Positions 52,618-64,000 are shown, counted from the first letter of the stretch. The stretch is DNA of 64,000 bases from Purpureocillium takamizusanense (GCF_022605165.1 NC_063076.1:248001-312000); one strand, 5' to 3'. Notes: generated by a model from the letters alone, not told the origin. Made by a program: numbers and translations.

Positions 52618-53738
52618 TATATGATCGTGGAGAATGTTTGTTTGTTTGCTTGTTGGTTATGTGCGTGTGTGTGTGCGTGCGTGCTTGCGTGCTTGCGTGC
52701 GTGTGTGGTGATGGAGAAGAGAAAAAGAATCTAGGGCGGGGCCAGCCAGCCGCACAAGAAAAATGATACTCGGCTGCTAGGAATTGCCTTAGGCACCCAG
52801 TTACCGACTGTAGTCGCAGCAGGGACGCGTGTTGTCCAGAACAGTGGCGAGGCGCTGAACGGTTGAGCTGGGCGGACTGAACAGCTACCCCTAGCGCCCC
52901 CAACGCAAGCCGCGACTCGGGACGTTGGGCCTGAGGACGTGCCCCAGTGGCTGCCGTCCGGTCTCGACTTGGCATTCCGCGTTCAGCCTTTGTTTCACGG
53001 GACAACTGCATACGTGTGGGAGTGCGCGCCTGAGCTCCCGCGCGCCCGGCAGCGCACAGCGTTCTCGAACGCCTACCCGGGCGTATTGCAGCATGCGTAC
53101 ACAGTGCCATTACGACCCTCTGGCCTCGTTTCTAGGCTAAAGACATCAATGATTACGAGTGCGCTTCGGGCCAGCACCCGACCTCCTGACGGCACCGGGG
53201 GCTCCGCTACGCATGCAAACACTTCCTTCCAGACGACGTCACACTCGAGAGAGCAGTGGCCCCTGTGGTCGTATGTAATGGAGCATGCTGGACGTATAAA
53301 TGGCACGCCATGGCCCTACTTTTCGCCGCCGTCGCCACCGCCGTCCAACCATCAAAGCCGACGTGCCGTGCAATGAGGCTATGGGTCGGGTTGGCTTGAC
53401 GTTTCAAGTGGGACCTTGCGCGTGTGTGCCACCAGACTGCTAGTGCATGTGTTCATGCAGACACGTGGCGCCCTGGTCTGGGGCCGTGCGTGTGATTGCC
53501 TGATTTGGGGAGCTCGCATGCCTTGATTGGCCCTGGTCTTTAGAGTGGGGAAACAAGCTCGAGCGGCACGTATACTACCTATACTGCACTGCACTTGCCC
53601 AAGTTCACAGCAGTCAACGGCGAACGACAGGTTCCTACTGCCGCGGCTACTCCGGGCGAATCTGGCGAGTGTGAAGCTCGCCCCGCAATTGACAAAAACA
53701 CACGAGGCAGCACTGTGTCGGAAAGCAGCGAAAGTGCA
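52618..53738. other. Intergenic region with TG-rich microsatellite
   Basis: A TTTG then GTGC/TGTG-rich run covers about 52636-52712. A TATA-like TATAAA at about 53292 precedes a short frame at 53309 that begins like a signal peptide but stops after about 29 codons. No gene supported. Confidence 0.45.
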
Positions 53739-54946
<1,208 letters not shown>

Positions 54947-55697
54947 GAAACCGGTTATAGGAGGGGATTGGGGTATTAGGGTATTGGAGGAAGGGCGTGG
55001 GGGGGCTGGAGCTATGGGGCGTGGTGTTTGTCTCTTTGGGTTGTACGATAGCATGAATAAATGGACGCTGGGACTGGACGCTTACATGTCCGCGATTTAG
55101 CAATTGTGACGTGATCATTTGCAAGAGCCATCTCCCGCCCGTAACGGAGGGTCCGATGCACGGCCCCGGGCCCCCCTTTGTGGTTCCGCTAGGCGACGAC
55201 GCCGCCATCACTATCCACGCGCGGGCTGACATTTGCCAACGCCGCCCTCCCACCCTCGCCGGCAATGATACGGGACGTCGTTGAGGACCTTCCGGTGCAG
55301 GGGGCCACAAGTCTCAGCACGCTGGGAATCCGTTTGTGATCCGGTGCTCACCTAGCGCTCTGAAAGGGAAGGCGCGGGCCGGGTGCCTAGGATGGTGACG
55401 GCAGGGAAAGAGCGATGCTATCCCCCCGTACCCCATCCCTCCCCCTCTCTTTCTCCCTCTTTCTTCGGGACTCGATTCATCTACTTGCTTCCAAGAGCGT
55501 GCATGCGAGGGATTCGACAAGCGAAAATTAGGGTGGCCCTCCAGACCGTACCGGGAGCAATCTACCGGGACAAGTCTGGGATACGGACCACTAGGCAAGC
55601 CACTACAAAAGTTAAGCACGTCACAAATTGAGGCCCAAAAGATGGGGGGAACAAGACTTGGTTCCTCTATCATCTAATGCCTCGGGAGAGCCTGTAC
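54947..55697. other. Intergenic region
   Basis: No supported gene. A string near 55605 (AAAAGTTAAGCACG) recalls part of 5S rRNA but flanking sequence does not fit. Confidence 0.45.
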
Positions 55698-56334
55698 TCA
55701 ATTCCCCAATAATGGTAAATATCTCAGAACCCCCTTGCCCTTGCCCTTGTCCTCGTCCTCGTCCTCGTCCTCGACCTTGGGCACGGCTGCCGCCGGTGCC
55801 GTCGCGGGCTGAGACGGGGCCGCGCCCCCCGCCGACTCATTGTTCTGTGCCTGGACATGGGCACGGTAGACCCCCGAAGGGGCCCTGTCCTCGCCGAAAT
55901 GCTGGGTCACATTGCGATACGGCCATTTAGGCCGGGCGTTCTCGGGAAGCCTGCTGACTAGATTCAAACGTTAGCATATGGCGGCTCCATTTGAATAAGG
56001 GGGGGGGGGATTACTCACAAGAAACGCGCCAGACGAGGAAATCGGTCATGTAGGCCAGCATCATGGCCGTGACCCGGTCGGGGGGGAGCTGGTGCTCGAC
56101 GAGGTAGCCGCGGCACGCCGCCTGCTCGGCTGCCCTCCAAATCTCATTGTGGCCTTGTGACAGGCCATGGTACTCAAGGTACTCGCGCATCTGAAGGCGC
56201 CGCTTCGCGGTGTCAACCGCGCTGGAGGGATCTATGCCCTCGTGGGGAGGCGCCTGTGGCGCGTGACGAGGACGGCAGTCCTGCCATTCGACCCCGACGA
56301 GCGGCGGCGGCACGAAGCCCGACGCCGTCGCCAT
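55698..56334 (-). CDS. Hypothetical protein with acidic tail, two exons
   Basis: Exons 56334-56019 and 55957-55698, 191 residues. Intron donor GTGAGT, acceptor ATCTAG, phase 1+2 agrees and joins V-W-R-V-S to F-S-R-L-P-E-N-A-R. N-terminal half has Q-M-R-E-Y-L-E-Y-H-G-L and I-W-R-A-A-E-Q-A-A-C-R-G-Y-L, which looks helical; the second half has P-K-W-P-Y-R-N-V-T-Q-H-F, a Gln/Ala/Pro linker and an Asp/Glu run followed by K-G-K-G-K-G. No signal peptide. Family not recognised. Confidence 0.65.
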
Positions 56335-56878
56335 CTCTGGTGTTTAAACAGTATACAAGAGATTTGTCAAGTGATGAAGAGCTTGGAAAGTCGCGCGTGA
56401 GTGTGCTCAACAGTCGTTGCTGGCGAGGGCGTTGGTGCGACTATGAAATGGGAAAGAGAAAACTCCGTGGTCCTCGCGTTTGCGTTTGCGTTATGGGCTG
56501 TTCAGTCAGCCTCCCAGTTGGCCGGCTCTTTCACTGCTCTCTCCCTTCCTCTCTCTCTCTTCTATAACAAACAATAGATCGAACAGTGCAAGTCATGTGA
56601 TTTTCGCCAGGCACCCGAGAACAGGTCAAGAACCCTAGTGTGTGTGCTGAACGGGATGGCCAGTCGCCTAATACTACTAGCCGAGGACCAGCCCGCAAAG
56701 GGACGGCCAAGCAATGCTGGGCCTGACGCTGCCGCGGGAAGTTAGTACGTAGAGAGACAAGGAGGTGCACTTGGCGATCCCGTCCTGCCGCCGCCATATC
56801 GTGCTCGTCTATTATGTGTGTATAATGAGTGGCCAGCTGCCAGCACGAGGGCATCAATCGTCACAGCTGCACCCAAAC
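56335..56878. other. Divergent promoter region
   Basis: Lies between two small divergent hypothetical genes. CT-rich run at about 56543-56562. No other feature seen. Confidence 0.5.
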
Positions 56879-57214
56879 ATGGCCGAGAAACTCGTCGAGA
56901 AGCTTGAGGAGACTGTCGGTCCCGACAGCGGCACCCGGAACGTCGAGCCGCTGGTGACTAGCGAGCGGGCACCTCGGCACGCAGAGACCGCGTCGACGTC
57001 TACAGAGATTTGGTAACGATGCCTCCGCCGGTGTTTCAAGACGCGCAGTCGCTGATGGCACAGTGAATCACACGACCCCAGGGACGCCGCGCACGCACCG
57101 CCGTCGGTTATCGTGCAGCACCTCGGGCCACCGACGATCGAGCACGACCACCCAGAGGACAGCACGACGAGACGGCACTCCGTGAGCTACCAGGAAAAGC
57201 ACTACCTGCGGTGA
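56879..57214 (+). CDS. Small hypothetical protein, two exons
   Basis: Exons 56879-57012 and 57064-57214, 94 residues; intron GTAACG to CACAG, phase 2+1. Begins M-A-E-K-L-V-E-K-L-E-E-T-V-G, a likely short helix, then is polar and disordered, with V-I-V-Q-H-L-G-P-P-T-I-E-H-D in exon 2. An in-frame ATG at 56825 would add 18 residues. No family recognised; support comes from the matching splice phase and open frame only. Confidence 0.45.
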
Positions 57215-57490
57215 GGCAAAGCCAACGCTGGACGTGGGTTGGAGTCTATGATAGATCGGCTTGCAGTGTACGTATATATGTGCAGTCTAGGGACAGGGCT
57301 GTCAACTGCCGACGCTAATAATAAGCTTCGACAGCTGCACGACGTCGCCCAATTCTGGTCCGGTGCGTCCATGTGACACGTAATACATAACGTACTCGAT
57401 ATGGCCCCTGCGAGGGGTTTGGTGAGAAGAGCCCTAGCAGGGCGACCCGAGACTCGTCCGTGCTTGGCTATGAATTAGGCTGCTATCGGC

Positions 57491-57498
57491 TATATATA
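57491..57498 (+). promoter_or_regulatory. TATA box of the secreted protein gene at 57584
   Basis: TATATATA, 86 bp before the ATG. Confidence 0.5.
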
Positions 57499-57583
57499 CA
57501 TACGACCGCCGCGGCATCGCGTCTCTGTCACCTGCCACTCGTCTCATCGACGGCGTCCACGACCAACGAGGCCGACGGCGACC

Positions 57584-58104
57584 ATGAAGCACCGACTGGC
57601 CGTCGCTTCGTTGCTGCTGCTCTCTGGAGGGACGCTCGGTCAGGTCATGGAGTCGGGCCACCCCAAGCCGGTGACCAGCAGCTGGAGCGAGGCCTTTGAG
57701 CATTGCGAAGAGTACAACCAGATACGCTTCGGGGTAGGTTTTCTTCACTTTTTGTCATTGGTCATGCTGCTCCGCATGGCACCGAAGACGAGCGAGCAGG
57801 CAGCTGACGCCAACGCGCGACGGGTGGGCAGAATTGCGATCCGTTGACGCAGATCTGCATCTTCTTCGATCGACACGTGGCAGCTAAACCATCAACGGAC
57901 GGCACTTGGAATATCTACGAGAGTGGGCGCCAGGCGCCATGTGCACATCCGGACTGGAAGGTACGTGAGCCGAATCCCCTCTCGCTGGCTGCTTGGTAGA
58001 GGGAGGGCAAGAGGGAGGAAGCACGCTGACCGTTCCGCTCGCAGTGTGAAAGGGGCGCTTGCCTGGCAGGGCCGAGTCCCAATGACGACCCTTGGTGTTT
58101 TTGA
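57584..58104 (+). CDS. Small secreted cysteine-rich protein, three exons
   Basis: Exons 57584-57733, 57832-57960 and 58045-58104, 112 residues; both introns phase 0 and canonical (GTAGGT...GGGCAG; GTACGT...CTCGCAG). Signal peptide M-K-H-R-L-A-V-A-S-L-L-L-L-S-G-G-T-L-G. Seven cysteines in the mature part, the last two residues being Cys-Phe. E-E-Y-N-Q-I-R-F-G-N-C-D aligns with F-E-H-N-A-I-R-V-G-K-C-D in the larger gene at 29887, and intron 2 in both follows Lys and precedes Cys. Together these point to one small secreted family with at least two members here. No known domain; surface or host-interaction roles are possible but not shown. Confidence 0.75.
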
Positions 58105-58464
58105 GTGGTGGCACTGGTGGGAGGGTTCGCGGCGCCGGTTGCGGAGGAAGAGGGGGAGACGATTTGCTAAACTAGGTACAAGTCAATACCCTAGCTGCCT
58201 CGAGGCATAGAGTGAAAGTGCCATATGCAAATTGAATACGTGCTCATCGCTTGAGTATATTCAATGAGTGGCTGTGGGCTATTTCCATAGTGAATAGGTG
58301 GTCGGGAGCCGCGAGTAGGGTCGGGCTACCGTAAGGCTTCCTTCCCGGCTGGGGCTGCGGATGGTGTCCCGCCGATGGCTCGGCCGAAGCCAAGGCGCCG
58401 GAATGCGTCCCGGCGGGATCAACAGCAGCAGGCAGCGATTGGGGCGGCTGGACCAGCGGCAGCC

Positions 58465-58471
58465 GGCTAAA
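58465..58471 (+). promoter_or_regulatory. XlnR/Xyr1-type box upstream of xylitol dehydrogenase
   Basis: GGCTAAA, 329 bp before the ATG. This is the consensus bound by the xylanolytic activator XlnR in Aspergillus, which controls xylose-pathway genes. A 7-mer alone occurs by chance, but position and gene fit. Confidence 0.4.
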
Positions 58472-58697
58472 TGGGCGCTCCCGTTGCGCGGGTCACTCCA
58501 CTGTCGGGCTCGAAAACTGACATCCGCCGGAACCTGTTGCCGTCTCGCCCCCACAGCCCCTCCATGCCGGACGGGTTGCATTCCGCCGCGGGGATAAACA
58601 TCATCAGTCGACCGACATGAGGCGGGGTGACCGTCGACCTACCTTGGCAATGCATAAAAGGCGAGCCGGCCAGCAGCAGCAGCAGCAGCAGCCATAG

Positions 58698-58777
58698 CGA
58701 TACACACACGGGCCTCGTCGACTGCTTCTCCCGCCACGATACACACACGGTGCCTCGTCGATTTGCTTCTCCCGTCA
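58698..58777 (+). repeat. 40-bp tandem duplication in the XYL2 leader
   Basis: Two adjacent copies beginning CGATACACACACGG (58698-58736 and 58737-58777), differing at about four positions. Confidence 0.85.
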
Positions 58778-58799
58778 CCGACGCGCGCACAACTCTTTC

Positions 58800-59954
58800 A
58801 TGGCGCCGCCGACGCTCAACAAGGACGAGCTCAAGGTATCGACCGCATACGTGCTCCCTCGCGGGCCACGGGCGTGGCTGACGTCGTCGCAGAACCTCTC
58901 CTTCATCCTCAACAAGCCGCACGATGTGACGTTTGCCGAGCGGCCGAAGCCGTCCATCGAGGACCCCCACGACGTGCTCGTGGCCGTCAACTACACGGGC
59001 ATCTGCGGCTCCGACGTGCACTACTGGACGCACGGGGCCATCGGGCACTTTGTGGTGCGCGAGCCCATGGTGCTGGGCCACGAGTCGGCCGGCACCGTGG
59101 TCGAGACGGGGGCGGCGGTGACGCACCTGCGAGCGGGCGACCGGGTGGCCATCGAGCCCGGGTACGGGTGCCGGCGCTGCGGCGCGTGCCGGGCGGGCAA
59201 GTACAACCTCTGCGAGGCCATGGTGTTCGCGGCGACGCCGCCGCACGACGGCACGCTGACGGGCGTGTGGCGGTCGCCGGCCGACTTCTGCTACAAGCTG
59301 CCCGAGGGCGTCTCGCTGCAGGAGGGCGCGCTCGTGGAGCCGCTGGCCGTGGGCGTGCACATCGTCAAGCAGGCGGCGGTGCAGCCGGGCCAGTCGGTCG
59401 TGGTCATGGGCGCGGGACCCGTGGGCCTGCTGTGCGCGGCCGTCGCGCGCGCGTACGGCGCGTCCAAGGTGGTCAGCGTCGACGTGGTGCCGTCCAAGCT
59501 CGACTTTGCGCGCGGCTTCGCGGCCACGCACACGTACCTGTCGCGGCGCGTGCCGCCCGAGGACAACGCGGCGGCCATCCGCGAGCACGCCGGCCTGCCC
59601 GCGGGCGCCGACGTGGTCATCGACGCGAGCGGCGCCGAGCCCTCGATCCAGACGAGCCTGCACGCGGTGCGCGTCGGCGGCACCTACGTCCAGGGCGGCA
59701 TGGGCAAGAGCGACATCGACTTCCCCATCATGGCCATGTGCCTCAAGGAGGTGACGGCCAAGGGCTCGTTCCGCTACGGGCCCGGCGACTACGAGCTGGC
59801 CGTCGAGCTCATCGCCAGCGGCAAGGTCGACGTCAAGAAGCTCGTCTCGGCCGTGGTGCCCTTTGAGCAGGCCGAGGACGCCTTCAAGAGGGTCAAGGGG
59901 GGGGAGGTGATCAAGGTGCTCATCGCGGGGCCCAACGAGGCCAGCAGCGGCTGA
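58800..59954 (+). CDS. XYL2: Xylitol dehydrogenase (D-xylulose reductase)
   Basis: NAD-dependent zinc dehydrogenase converting xylitol to D-xylulose in the fungal xylose and arabinose pathway. Exons 58800-58835 and 58893-59954, 365 residues. The 57-nt intron (GTATCG, GCTGAC branch, CGCAG) has no stop, so it reads through; removing it brings N-L-S-F-I-L-N-K-P-H-D-V-T-F near the start as in the family. Catalytic zinc: Cys50 (G-I-C-G-S-D), His75 and Glu76 (G-H-E-S). Structural zinc: Cys105, 108, 111, 119. The nucleotide-binding G-A-G-P-V-G and the following S-V-D favour NAD over NADP. L-arabinitol and sorbitol dehydrogenases are close relatives; Y-W-T-H-G in place of Y-Y-x-x-G slightly widens the options. 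Confidence 0.88.
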   Translation: MAPPTLNKDELKVSTAYVLPRGPRAWLTSSQNLSFILNKPHDVTFAERPKPSIEDPHDVLVAVNYTGICGSDVHYWTHGAIGHFVVREPMVLGHESAGTVVETGAAVTHLRAGDRVAIEPGYGCRRCGACRAGKYNLCEAMVFAATPPHDGTLTGVWRSPADFCYKLPEGVSLQEGALVEPLAVGVHIVKQAAVQPGQSVVVMGAGPVGLLCAAVARAYGASKVVSVDVVPSKLDFARGFAATHTYLSRRVPPEDNAAAIREHAGLPAGADVVIDASGAEPSIQTSLHAVRVGGTYVQGGMGKSDIDFPIMAMCLKEVTAKGSFRYGPGDYELAVELIASGKVDVKKLVSAVVPFEQAEDAFKRVKGGEVIKVLIAGPNEASSG

Positions 59955-61165
59955 TGATGGTGAGCGGAGACATGTACACACACGCACGCAAGCACGCACG
60001 CACGCACACTCGGGCCAACGAGCGAGCTTGTTCGCTGCAGCACAGGAGCAATGAGGTGAGGGCATCATTTCTCAGCCGCCCGCCCGCCCCGGTCCGTGGG
60101 CGTTTCGGACGGGCCCCTGCCCTGGCACGGCCAGCTGGAGCTCCGCCAAGTTCGCCTCGGGAGCGGCTGACTGGGCGGGCACGAGGGCGACGTGAGGCCC
60201 ACAAGGACCTCACGAGGCGCCCGATGGCGGAATTATGCACAGAGGACAAAGATGGCGAGGCGGAATCCCTGCCTTGGCTGGGGGCCTGTACCACCTAGAA
60301 CAAAGTATACTGTATACTGTACTTCGTACGTACTTGTAAAATGACTGCACATGGTTCCGTGCACATGCTCAGTAACGCGATCCCCTTGCAGCAGCGGCGC
60401 AGTCACAAGCGGCTCACCGCCCGTCGGCTATCTCGGGCACCACCAAGCGAAGAGTGCACTAGTGACATTGGCCGTCGTACCACAACACCTGTTCGGTCGG
60501 CCGCTGTCCTCTCTCTATCCTCCGCGACGATTTTTCTGCCGACCATCGGCAATCATGGGCGTCACACACCAGTACCCTGGGCCGCTTCCCATGTCTACTG
60601 TATGGACTTACTGTACCGCCTCCAGCCAGTCACGCCGCGGGCCGCTGCCCGACGTGGCCCGACCGCGCTGCGGCTGAAAACTATTGCGAAGGCTTGCAGG
60701 AGCCGAGTCGCCAACAACGCCTCATCTTGCGGGCCCCCAACTACCATATCCGCTCCGAAGCCAGGCATATCGGGAGGAGCCAGGGGTGCGGGCGCGCGAG
60801 TGCGCCTCGCGGCTGATGAACGGGGGGAGGGGCGTCGGATCGGTTCGAGGCCCTGGTGTCGAGCACCTCTCGTGAATGTAGCTCCGGCATAGCTGCTGCT
60901 GTGTGGAGTACATGATGAACCACGCTGGGCTGGACGGTGTGGCATGGTATAAGGAGACGATGACGGCCGCGCGCGGCGTCGCCCCGAGCGAGACCCCAGC
61001 TCGATGCACCCACGCACTGCTTCGTTCACATACCGTGGTCGGCCATAGCACGCGAGGCAAACCGACTCCCCCGGCCGCAACACGTCGGCAATCGCACGCA
61101 GCAGATCAAAGGCAACGCACGCAGCACAGCAAGGCAACGCCGTCGTAGCAGCAGCAGCAGCAGCA
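59955..61165. other. Intergenic region
   Basis: About 1.2 kb. ACGC/CACG-rich microsatellite at about 59978-60010. A 183-codon frame at 60341 lacks coding bias. A (GCA)7 run at about 61147-61165 ends at the start codon of the next gene. Confidence 0.5.
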
Positions 61166-62242
61166 ATGTCGGAGCACGTCCTCAAGACGCCCGCGTGGGT
61201 GTTTGCCGTGCGCATCGCGCAGGTCCTCGGCTCGCTCATCGTCCTCGGACTGTCCGCCTCCATCATCCACGACCTGTACCTCGACGAGCTCGGCCTCGCC
61301 ATCGCCGTGGTATGCTTGCCTTTCCTCTCTACTGTTGTCCCTCCCCCCAAGCTGTGGTGCAACTGACAACCTCGACAGTCCATCATCACCTGGATCGTCG
61401 TCGCGTATGCCCTGTCCACCGAAAAGGTGTCGGCCTGGCACGTCGGCTACCACGTCCTCGCCGTCGTCGTGCTCGACGGCTTCATGCTCGTCATGTGGCT
61501 CGCCGCCTGGGCCGCCGTGGCCGCCCGCCGCGCCACCTTCCGCATCCCCACCAGCGTGAGCGAGTGCTTCGACAACGGCGACCTCGTCAACAGCAAGAGC
61601 TGCATGCGCAAGCGGGACATTTTCCGGCGCGACATTCTCTTCAAGAAGGGCCAGGCCCAAATGTCCGCCGCCGCCGGCATCGGCGCCCTCGTCTGGTGAG
61701 TGCCGGTGGCCCTTTCTTTGTCTCCTTCCCCGGGCCCAAGACTCGAGAAACGTCCCCCGTCGTCGCTGACCACGCCGTCCAGGCTGCTCTTCATCGTCAC
61801 CTTCGTATGGACCATGGTCAACTTCCTCCGCGGCCGCAAGGACGGGCGCTTCCCCATCGGCGCGCCCTCGAGCGCCGGCGCCGGCGGCAGCGCCGAGCCC
61901 AAGGTCGAGCAGCAGCCCATGGTCCCCCAGCAGCCGGTCCAGCCCATGCCGCAGCCCCAGGCCACGCAGCCGCAGCAGCAGCCGCCGTACGGACAGTATC
62001 CCCCGGCCCAGAGCCCGTACCAGCAGCAGCCGCCGTATTCGCCGCCGCAGACGCAGTCGCCCCCTCCTCCCGAGCAGCAGTATGCCCAGCCGTACCCGCA
62101 ACCATATCCCCAGCAGCAGCAGCCGCCGCCACAGCCGTATCCTCAGCAGCAGCAGCCTCCGTACCAGCAGCCGGAGCTGCACGGGCAAAACTATGTGCCT
62201 CCCGCGGCGTCGCCTCCGCCTCAGCAGTACCACCAGCAGTAG
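61166..62242 (+). CDS. MARVEL-type four-span membrane protein with Gln/Pro-rich tail
   Basis: Exons 61166-61309, 61379-61695 and 61783-62242, 306 residues; phases 0 and 2+1 agree. Four membrane spans: V-R-I-A-Q-V-L-G-S-L-I-V-L-G-L; S-I-I-T-W-I-V-V-A-Y-A-L; V-L-A-V-V-V-L-D-G-F-M-L-V-M-W; and one split by intron 2 (I-G-A-L-V-W then L-L-F-I-V-T-F-V-W). The loop between spans 3 and 4 has Cys residues and K-R-D-I-F-R-R-D. The 120-residue C-terminal tail is almost only Gln, Pro, Tyr. This is the layout of fungal MARVEL proteins of the plasma membrane. CAG-type repeats both before the start and in the tail come from the same codon bias. Confidence 0.85.
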
Positions 62243-62690
62243 ACTACGGAGGATAGGGCTCAGTGGCTGTCGCCGCGTCGCGTGGGTGTGATTTGGGTCG
62301 TCTCAACGTATAATACACATTTGTTTGTGTTTGTGGGCATCAGGGCGGGTATCAGGGACGTTGAGCGCATGACAGGTGTATCATTTCAGAAGTCGGATAA
62401 CGTCGTATTGGCGTCTAATGCATGGCTTGGTCATTCTGCTAGGTCCAGCACCCCTACTGCGTGAAGCACAGCCCGCCCAACTCCCCGTCGTTCCAACGAT
62501 GAAAGTCATCCGCGACACAGCAAAAGCATACAGTCTGCGGACCACGTGGGAAGGTCTTCGCCATCCTCCAGCTTGGGTATGATGCTCGTGTCTTGTGACC
62601 GCGTCTTATCAATCTGCTCCTGGGATGTGAGGCCCGGCACCGCACGGCTCCCAAGCCATTTTCGTCGAGACCGACAGAGCACAGCGTCCC
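62243..62690. other. Convergent 3' region
   Basis: The genes on both sides end here. Nothing else seen. Confidence 0.5.
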
Positions 62691-63791
62691 TTACAACTTG
62701 CACCTGGGGCCCTCGTCCACCCTATAAACCAGCTTCTCCCCGCTGACCTGTCCCTTGCGCAAGCGGTCCATGCCGTCCAGCACCCCTCCGAGGCCGCCGC
62801 GGCCCAGGGTCACGCGGTGGGGGCGGAGCGCGTTGCTCGACAGCAAGTCCTCGGAGAGCCAGGCCAGGTTCTCCATGAGGATGTTGTCGCTCGGCTCCGC
62901 GCAGTACCAGGTATCGCCGTAGTAGAAGCCCTCGCCCAGGACGGTAAAGGCGCCCGCGAAGCTGGCGCGCACGTTGTCCGGAAACGACACGCCCGACAGC
63001 CCGTTGATGTAGCTGTAGTCCCCGCCGCGGGTGGACATGGCGTCGAGGCAGAAGCCGACGCTCTCCTCGTCCGAGATGGTGTCGAAGACGAGCGCGAGCG
63101 CGTCGTCGGACAGCTGTCGGATCCGCGCGGCCGCCCGCGGGTCGTGGTAGTCGAGCGCCACGTCGGCGCCGAAGCCCCTGACCAGGTCAAAGTTCTTGCT
63201 CGAGCACGTCGTGTAGACGTGATAGCCCGACAGCTTGGCAAACTGGATGGCGAACACGCCGGTCGCCGTGGACCCGCCGTAGATGAGGATGGGCGTCCGA
63301 TGGGAGGCTTGCCGCGCCGCCGGCAGCGCGAGGTCGAGGTTCCGGTACAGTCCCAGGGCGATGGTGCTGATGCCGACCCCCAGGGTCGCCGCGTCCTCGA
63401 AGCTGAGGTGGTCGGGCATGCGCATCTGCACATCGGCCTTGGCGATGATGACTTCCGCAAACGCCCCATCCTCGGGGAAGGTTGCGTTGGCGCCGTGGGC
63501 GAAGCCGCACACCCGGTCGCCCTTCCTGAACGGCCTTCGCACCCCCGGTCCGACGTCCTCGACCACGCCGGCGTAGTCGCACCCGAGAATGACCCCCGGG
63601 GTCCCGAGCCCGTCGACCTGCTTCCAGTCACACGGGTTCACCGCCACCGCGACGGTCCTGATGCGGATGTATCCGTCTCGGAGGGGCGGGATCGGCCTGT
63701 TGCGCACCAGCGCCGCCCGGCCGGGCGACTGGATGATGACGGCGCTCTGCACGGGAGCCGGCACGGCGGCGCTTTGCACGGGGGCCGACAT
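62691..63791 (-). CDS. Zinc-free MDR oxidoreductase, trans-enoyl-reductase-like
   Basis: Single exon, 366 residues from M-S-A-P-V-Q-S-A (an in-frame upstream ATG is absent; GTG-type upstream codons were ignored). The fold is that of medium-chain dehydrogenases: N-P-C-D-W-K-Q-V-D, G-C-D-Y-A-G-V-V-E-D-V-G, and the nucleotide site L-I-Y-G-G-S-T-A-T-G. Structural-zinc cysteines are missing. D-W-K and G-G-S-T-A-x-G are typical of the ToxD/LovC-like branch, whose members act with polyketide synthases or as stand-alone enone reductases. No synthase gene is in view, and the right edge is only 200 bp away, so any cluster would lie outside. An N-terminal repeat of A-P-V-Q-S-A is odd. Confidence 0.85.
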   Translation of the reverse strand: MSAPVQSAAVPAPVQSAVIIQSPGRAALVRNRPIPPLRDGYIRIRTVAVAVNPCDWKQVDGLGTPGVILGCDYAGVVEDVGPGVRRPFRKGDRVCGFAHGANATFPEDGAFAEVIIAKADVQMRMPDHLSFEDAATLGVGISTIALGLYRNLDLALPAARQASHRTPILIYGGSTATGVFAIQFAKLSGYHVYTTCSSKNFDLVRGFGADVALDYHDPRAAARIRQLSDDALALVFDTISDEESVGFCLDAMSTRGGDYSYINGLSGVSFPDNVRASFAGAFTVLGEGFYYGDTWYCAEPSDNILMENLAWLSEDLLSSNALRPHRVTLGRGGLGGVLDGMDRLRKGQVSGEKLVYRVDEGPRCKL

Positions 63792-64000
63792 CTCGGACAG
63801 CTGGTGCGAACCAGGCAGGCTTGATCCAGACGACGGTCGGGGAGCGTGAACGGGGCAGCCAGGTTCATCAACGGACAAAGACGAGAGCCTTCAGAGCCAG
63901 CTACGTCTTGAATGCAACGGTGAACCACGGCTCGACCTCCATCTCCAAGCCTTCGTACGGGCACCCACCACGAGCGCCCATATCTTATAACTCATGGAAC
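63792..64000. other. Right edge, promoter side of the oxidoreductase
   Basis: Short stretch without a supported gene; contains ATCTTATAACTC near the end. Confidence 0.4.

Larger units (their letters stand above)
58105..58799. other. Upstream region of the xylitol dehydrogenase gene
   Basis: Contains an XlnR-type GGCTAAA box, a CATAAAA TATA-like element at about 58653, a (CAG)8 run at 58671-58693 and a duplicated leader segment. Confidence 0.6.

Noticed and set aside
53309..53398. Short frame starting like a signal peptide after a TATA-like box
   Set aside because: It stops after about 29 codons and no convincing donor continues it into a second exon.
55540..55630. Resemblance to 5S rRNA (AAAAGTTAAGCACG and a CGAATCCCTC string on the opposite strand)
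   Set aside because: The two strings are on different strands and the conserved internal control boxes are missing.
60341..60892. A 183-codon frame
   Set aside because: No codon bias and overlaps other equally open frames.

Overview
The window is nuclear DNA from a filamentous ascomycete. The evidence is high GC with strongly C/G-ending codons, many short (about 50-95 nt) GT-AG introns with CTAAC or CTGAC branch sites, and a gene set typical of Sordariomycetes: kexin, Snx4/Atg24, Mdm38/LETM1, a GH54 arabinofuranosidase, xylitol dehydrogenase and FHA-kinases. The order Hypocreales is a reasonable guess but is inference. No bacterial, plasmid or phage features, rRNA genes, convincing tRNAs or CRISPR arrays were seen.

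Layout. 0-5 kb: a three-exon small secreted Cys-rich candidate, an acidic hypothetical protein with a G-rich minisatellite behind it, and a convergent Ser/Pro-rich hypothetical protein. 6-21 kb is a conserved core block: mitochondrial phosphate carrier, kexin (3 exons), Snx4 (2 exons), Mdm38 (2 exons, with a presequence exon recovered here), a papain-fold-like His/Cys protein (4 exons), a Cys-rich single-pass membrane protein, and a secreted DUF1254/DUF1214 protein (5 exons rebuilt here). 22-24 kb holds a secreted beta-helix protein.

24.6-37.6 kb is the most unusual part. A two-gene module occurs twice. Each copy pairs a nuclear-looking protein carrying two copies of a W..GIW..W..W repeat with a neighbouring FHA-like Ser/Thr kinase. 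The two kinases share an intron at the same codon and the same departure from the FHA consensus. Between the copies lie a secreted Cys-rich protein and an RNase H-fold gene whose two halves are in different frames.

38-50 kb: GH54 arabinofuranosidase, an LMBD1-type transporter, an ANCHR-like zinc-finger protein, a long coiled-coil protein with a displaced C-terminal reading frame, a 12-bp minisatellite, and a divergent protein of unknown family. 51-58 kb is accessory-like: an RGG protein, degenerate repeat arrays, a broken and internally duplicated O-acetylhomoserine sulfhydrylase relic, two small hypothetical genes and a second Cys-rich secreted protein related to the one at 29.9 kb. 58.8-64 kb: xylitol dehydrogenase with an XlnR-type box upstream, a MARVEL-type membrane protein and an enoyl-reductase-like oxidoreductase cut close to the right edge.

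Together: arabinofuranosidase releases L-arabinose and xylitol dehydrogenase serves pentose catabolism, but they are about 19 kb apart and not a cluster. Kexin, Snx4 and the LMBD1-type protein belong to the secretory and endolysosomal system; Mdm38 and the phosphate carrier to mitochondria. Exon models were worked out by eye from splice signals, phase and family resemblance; no searches were run.
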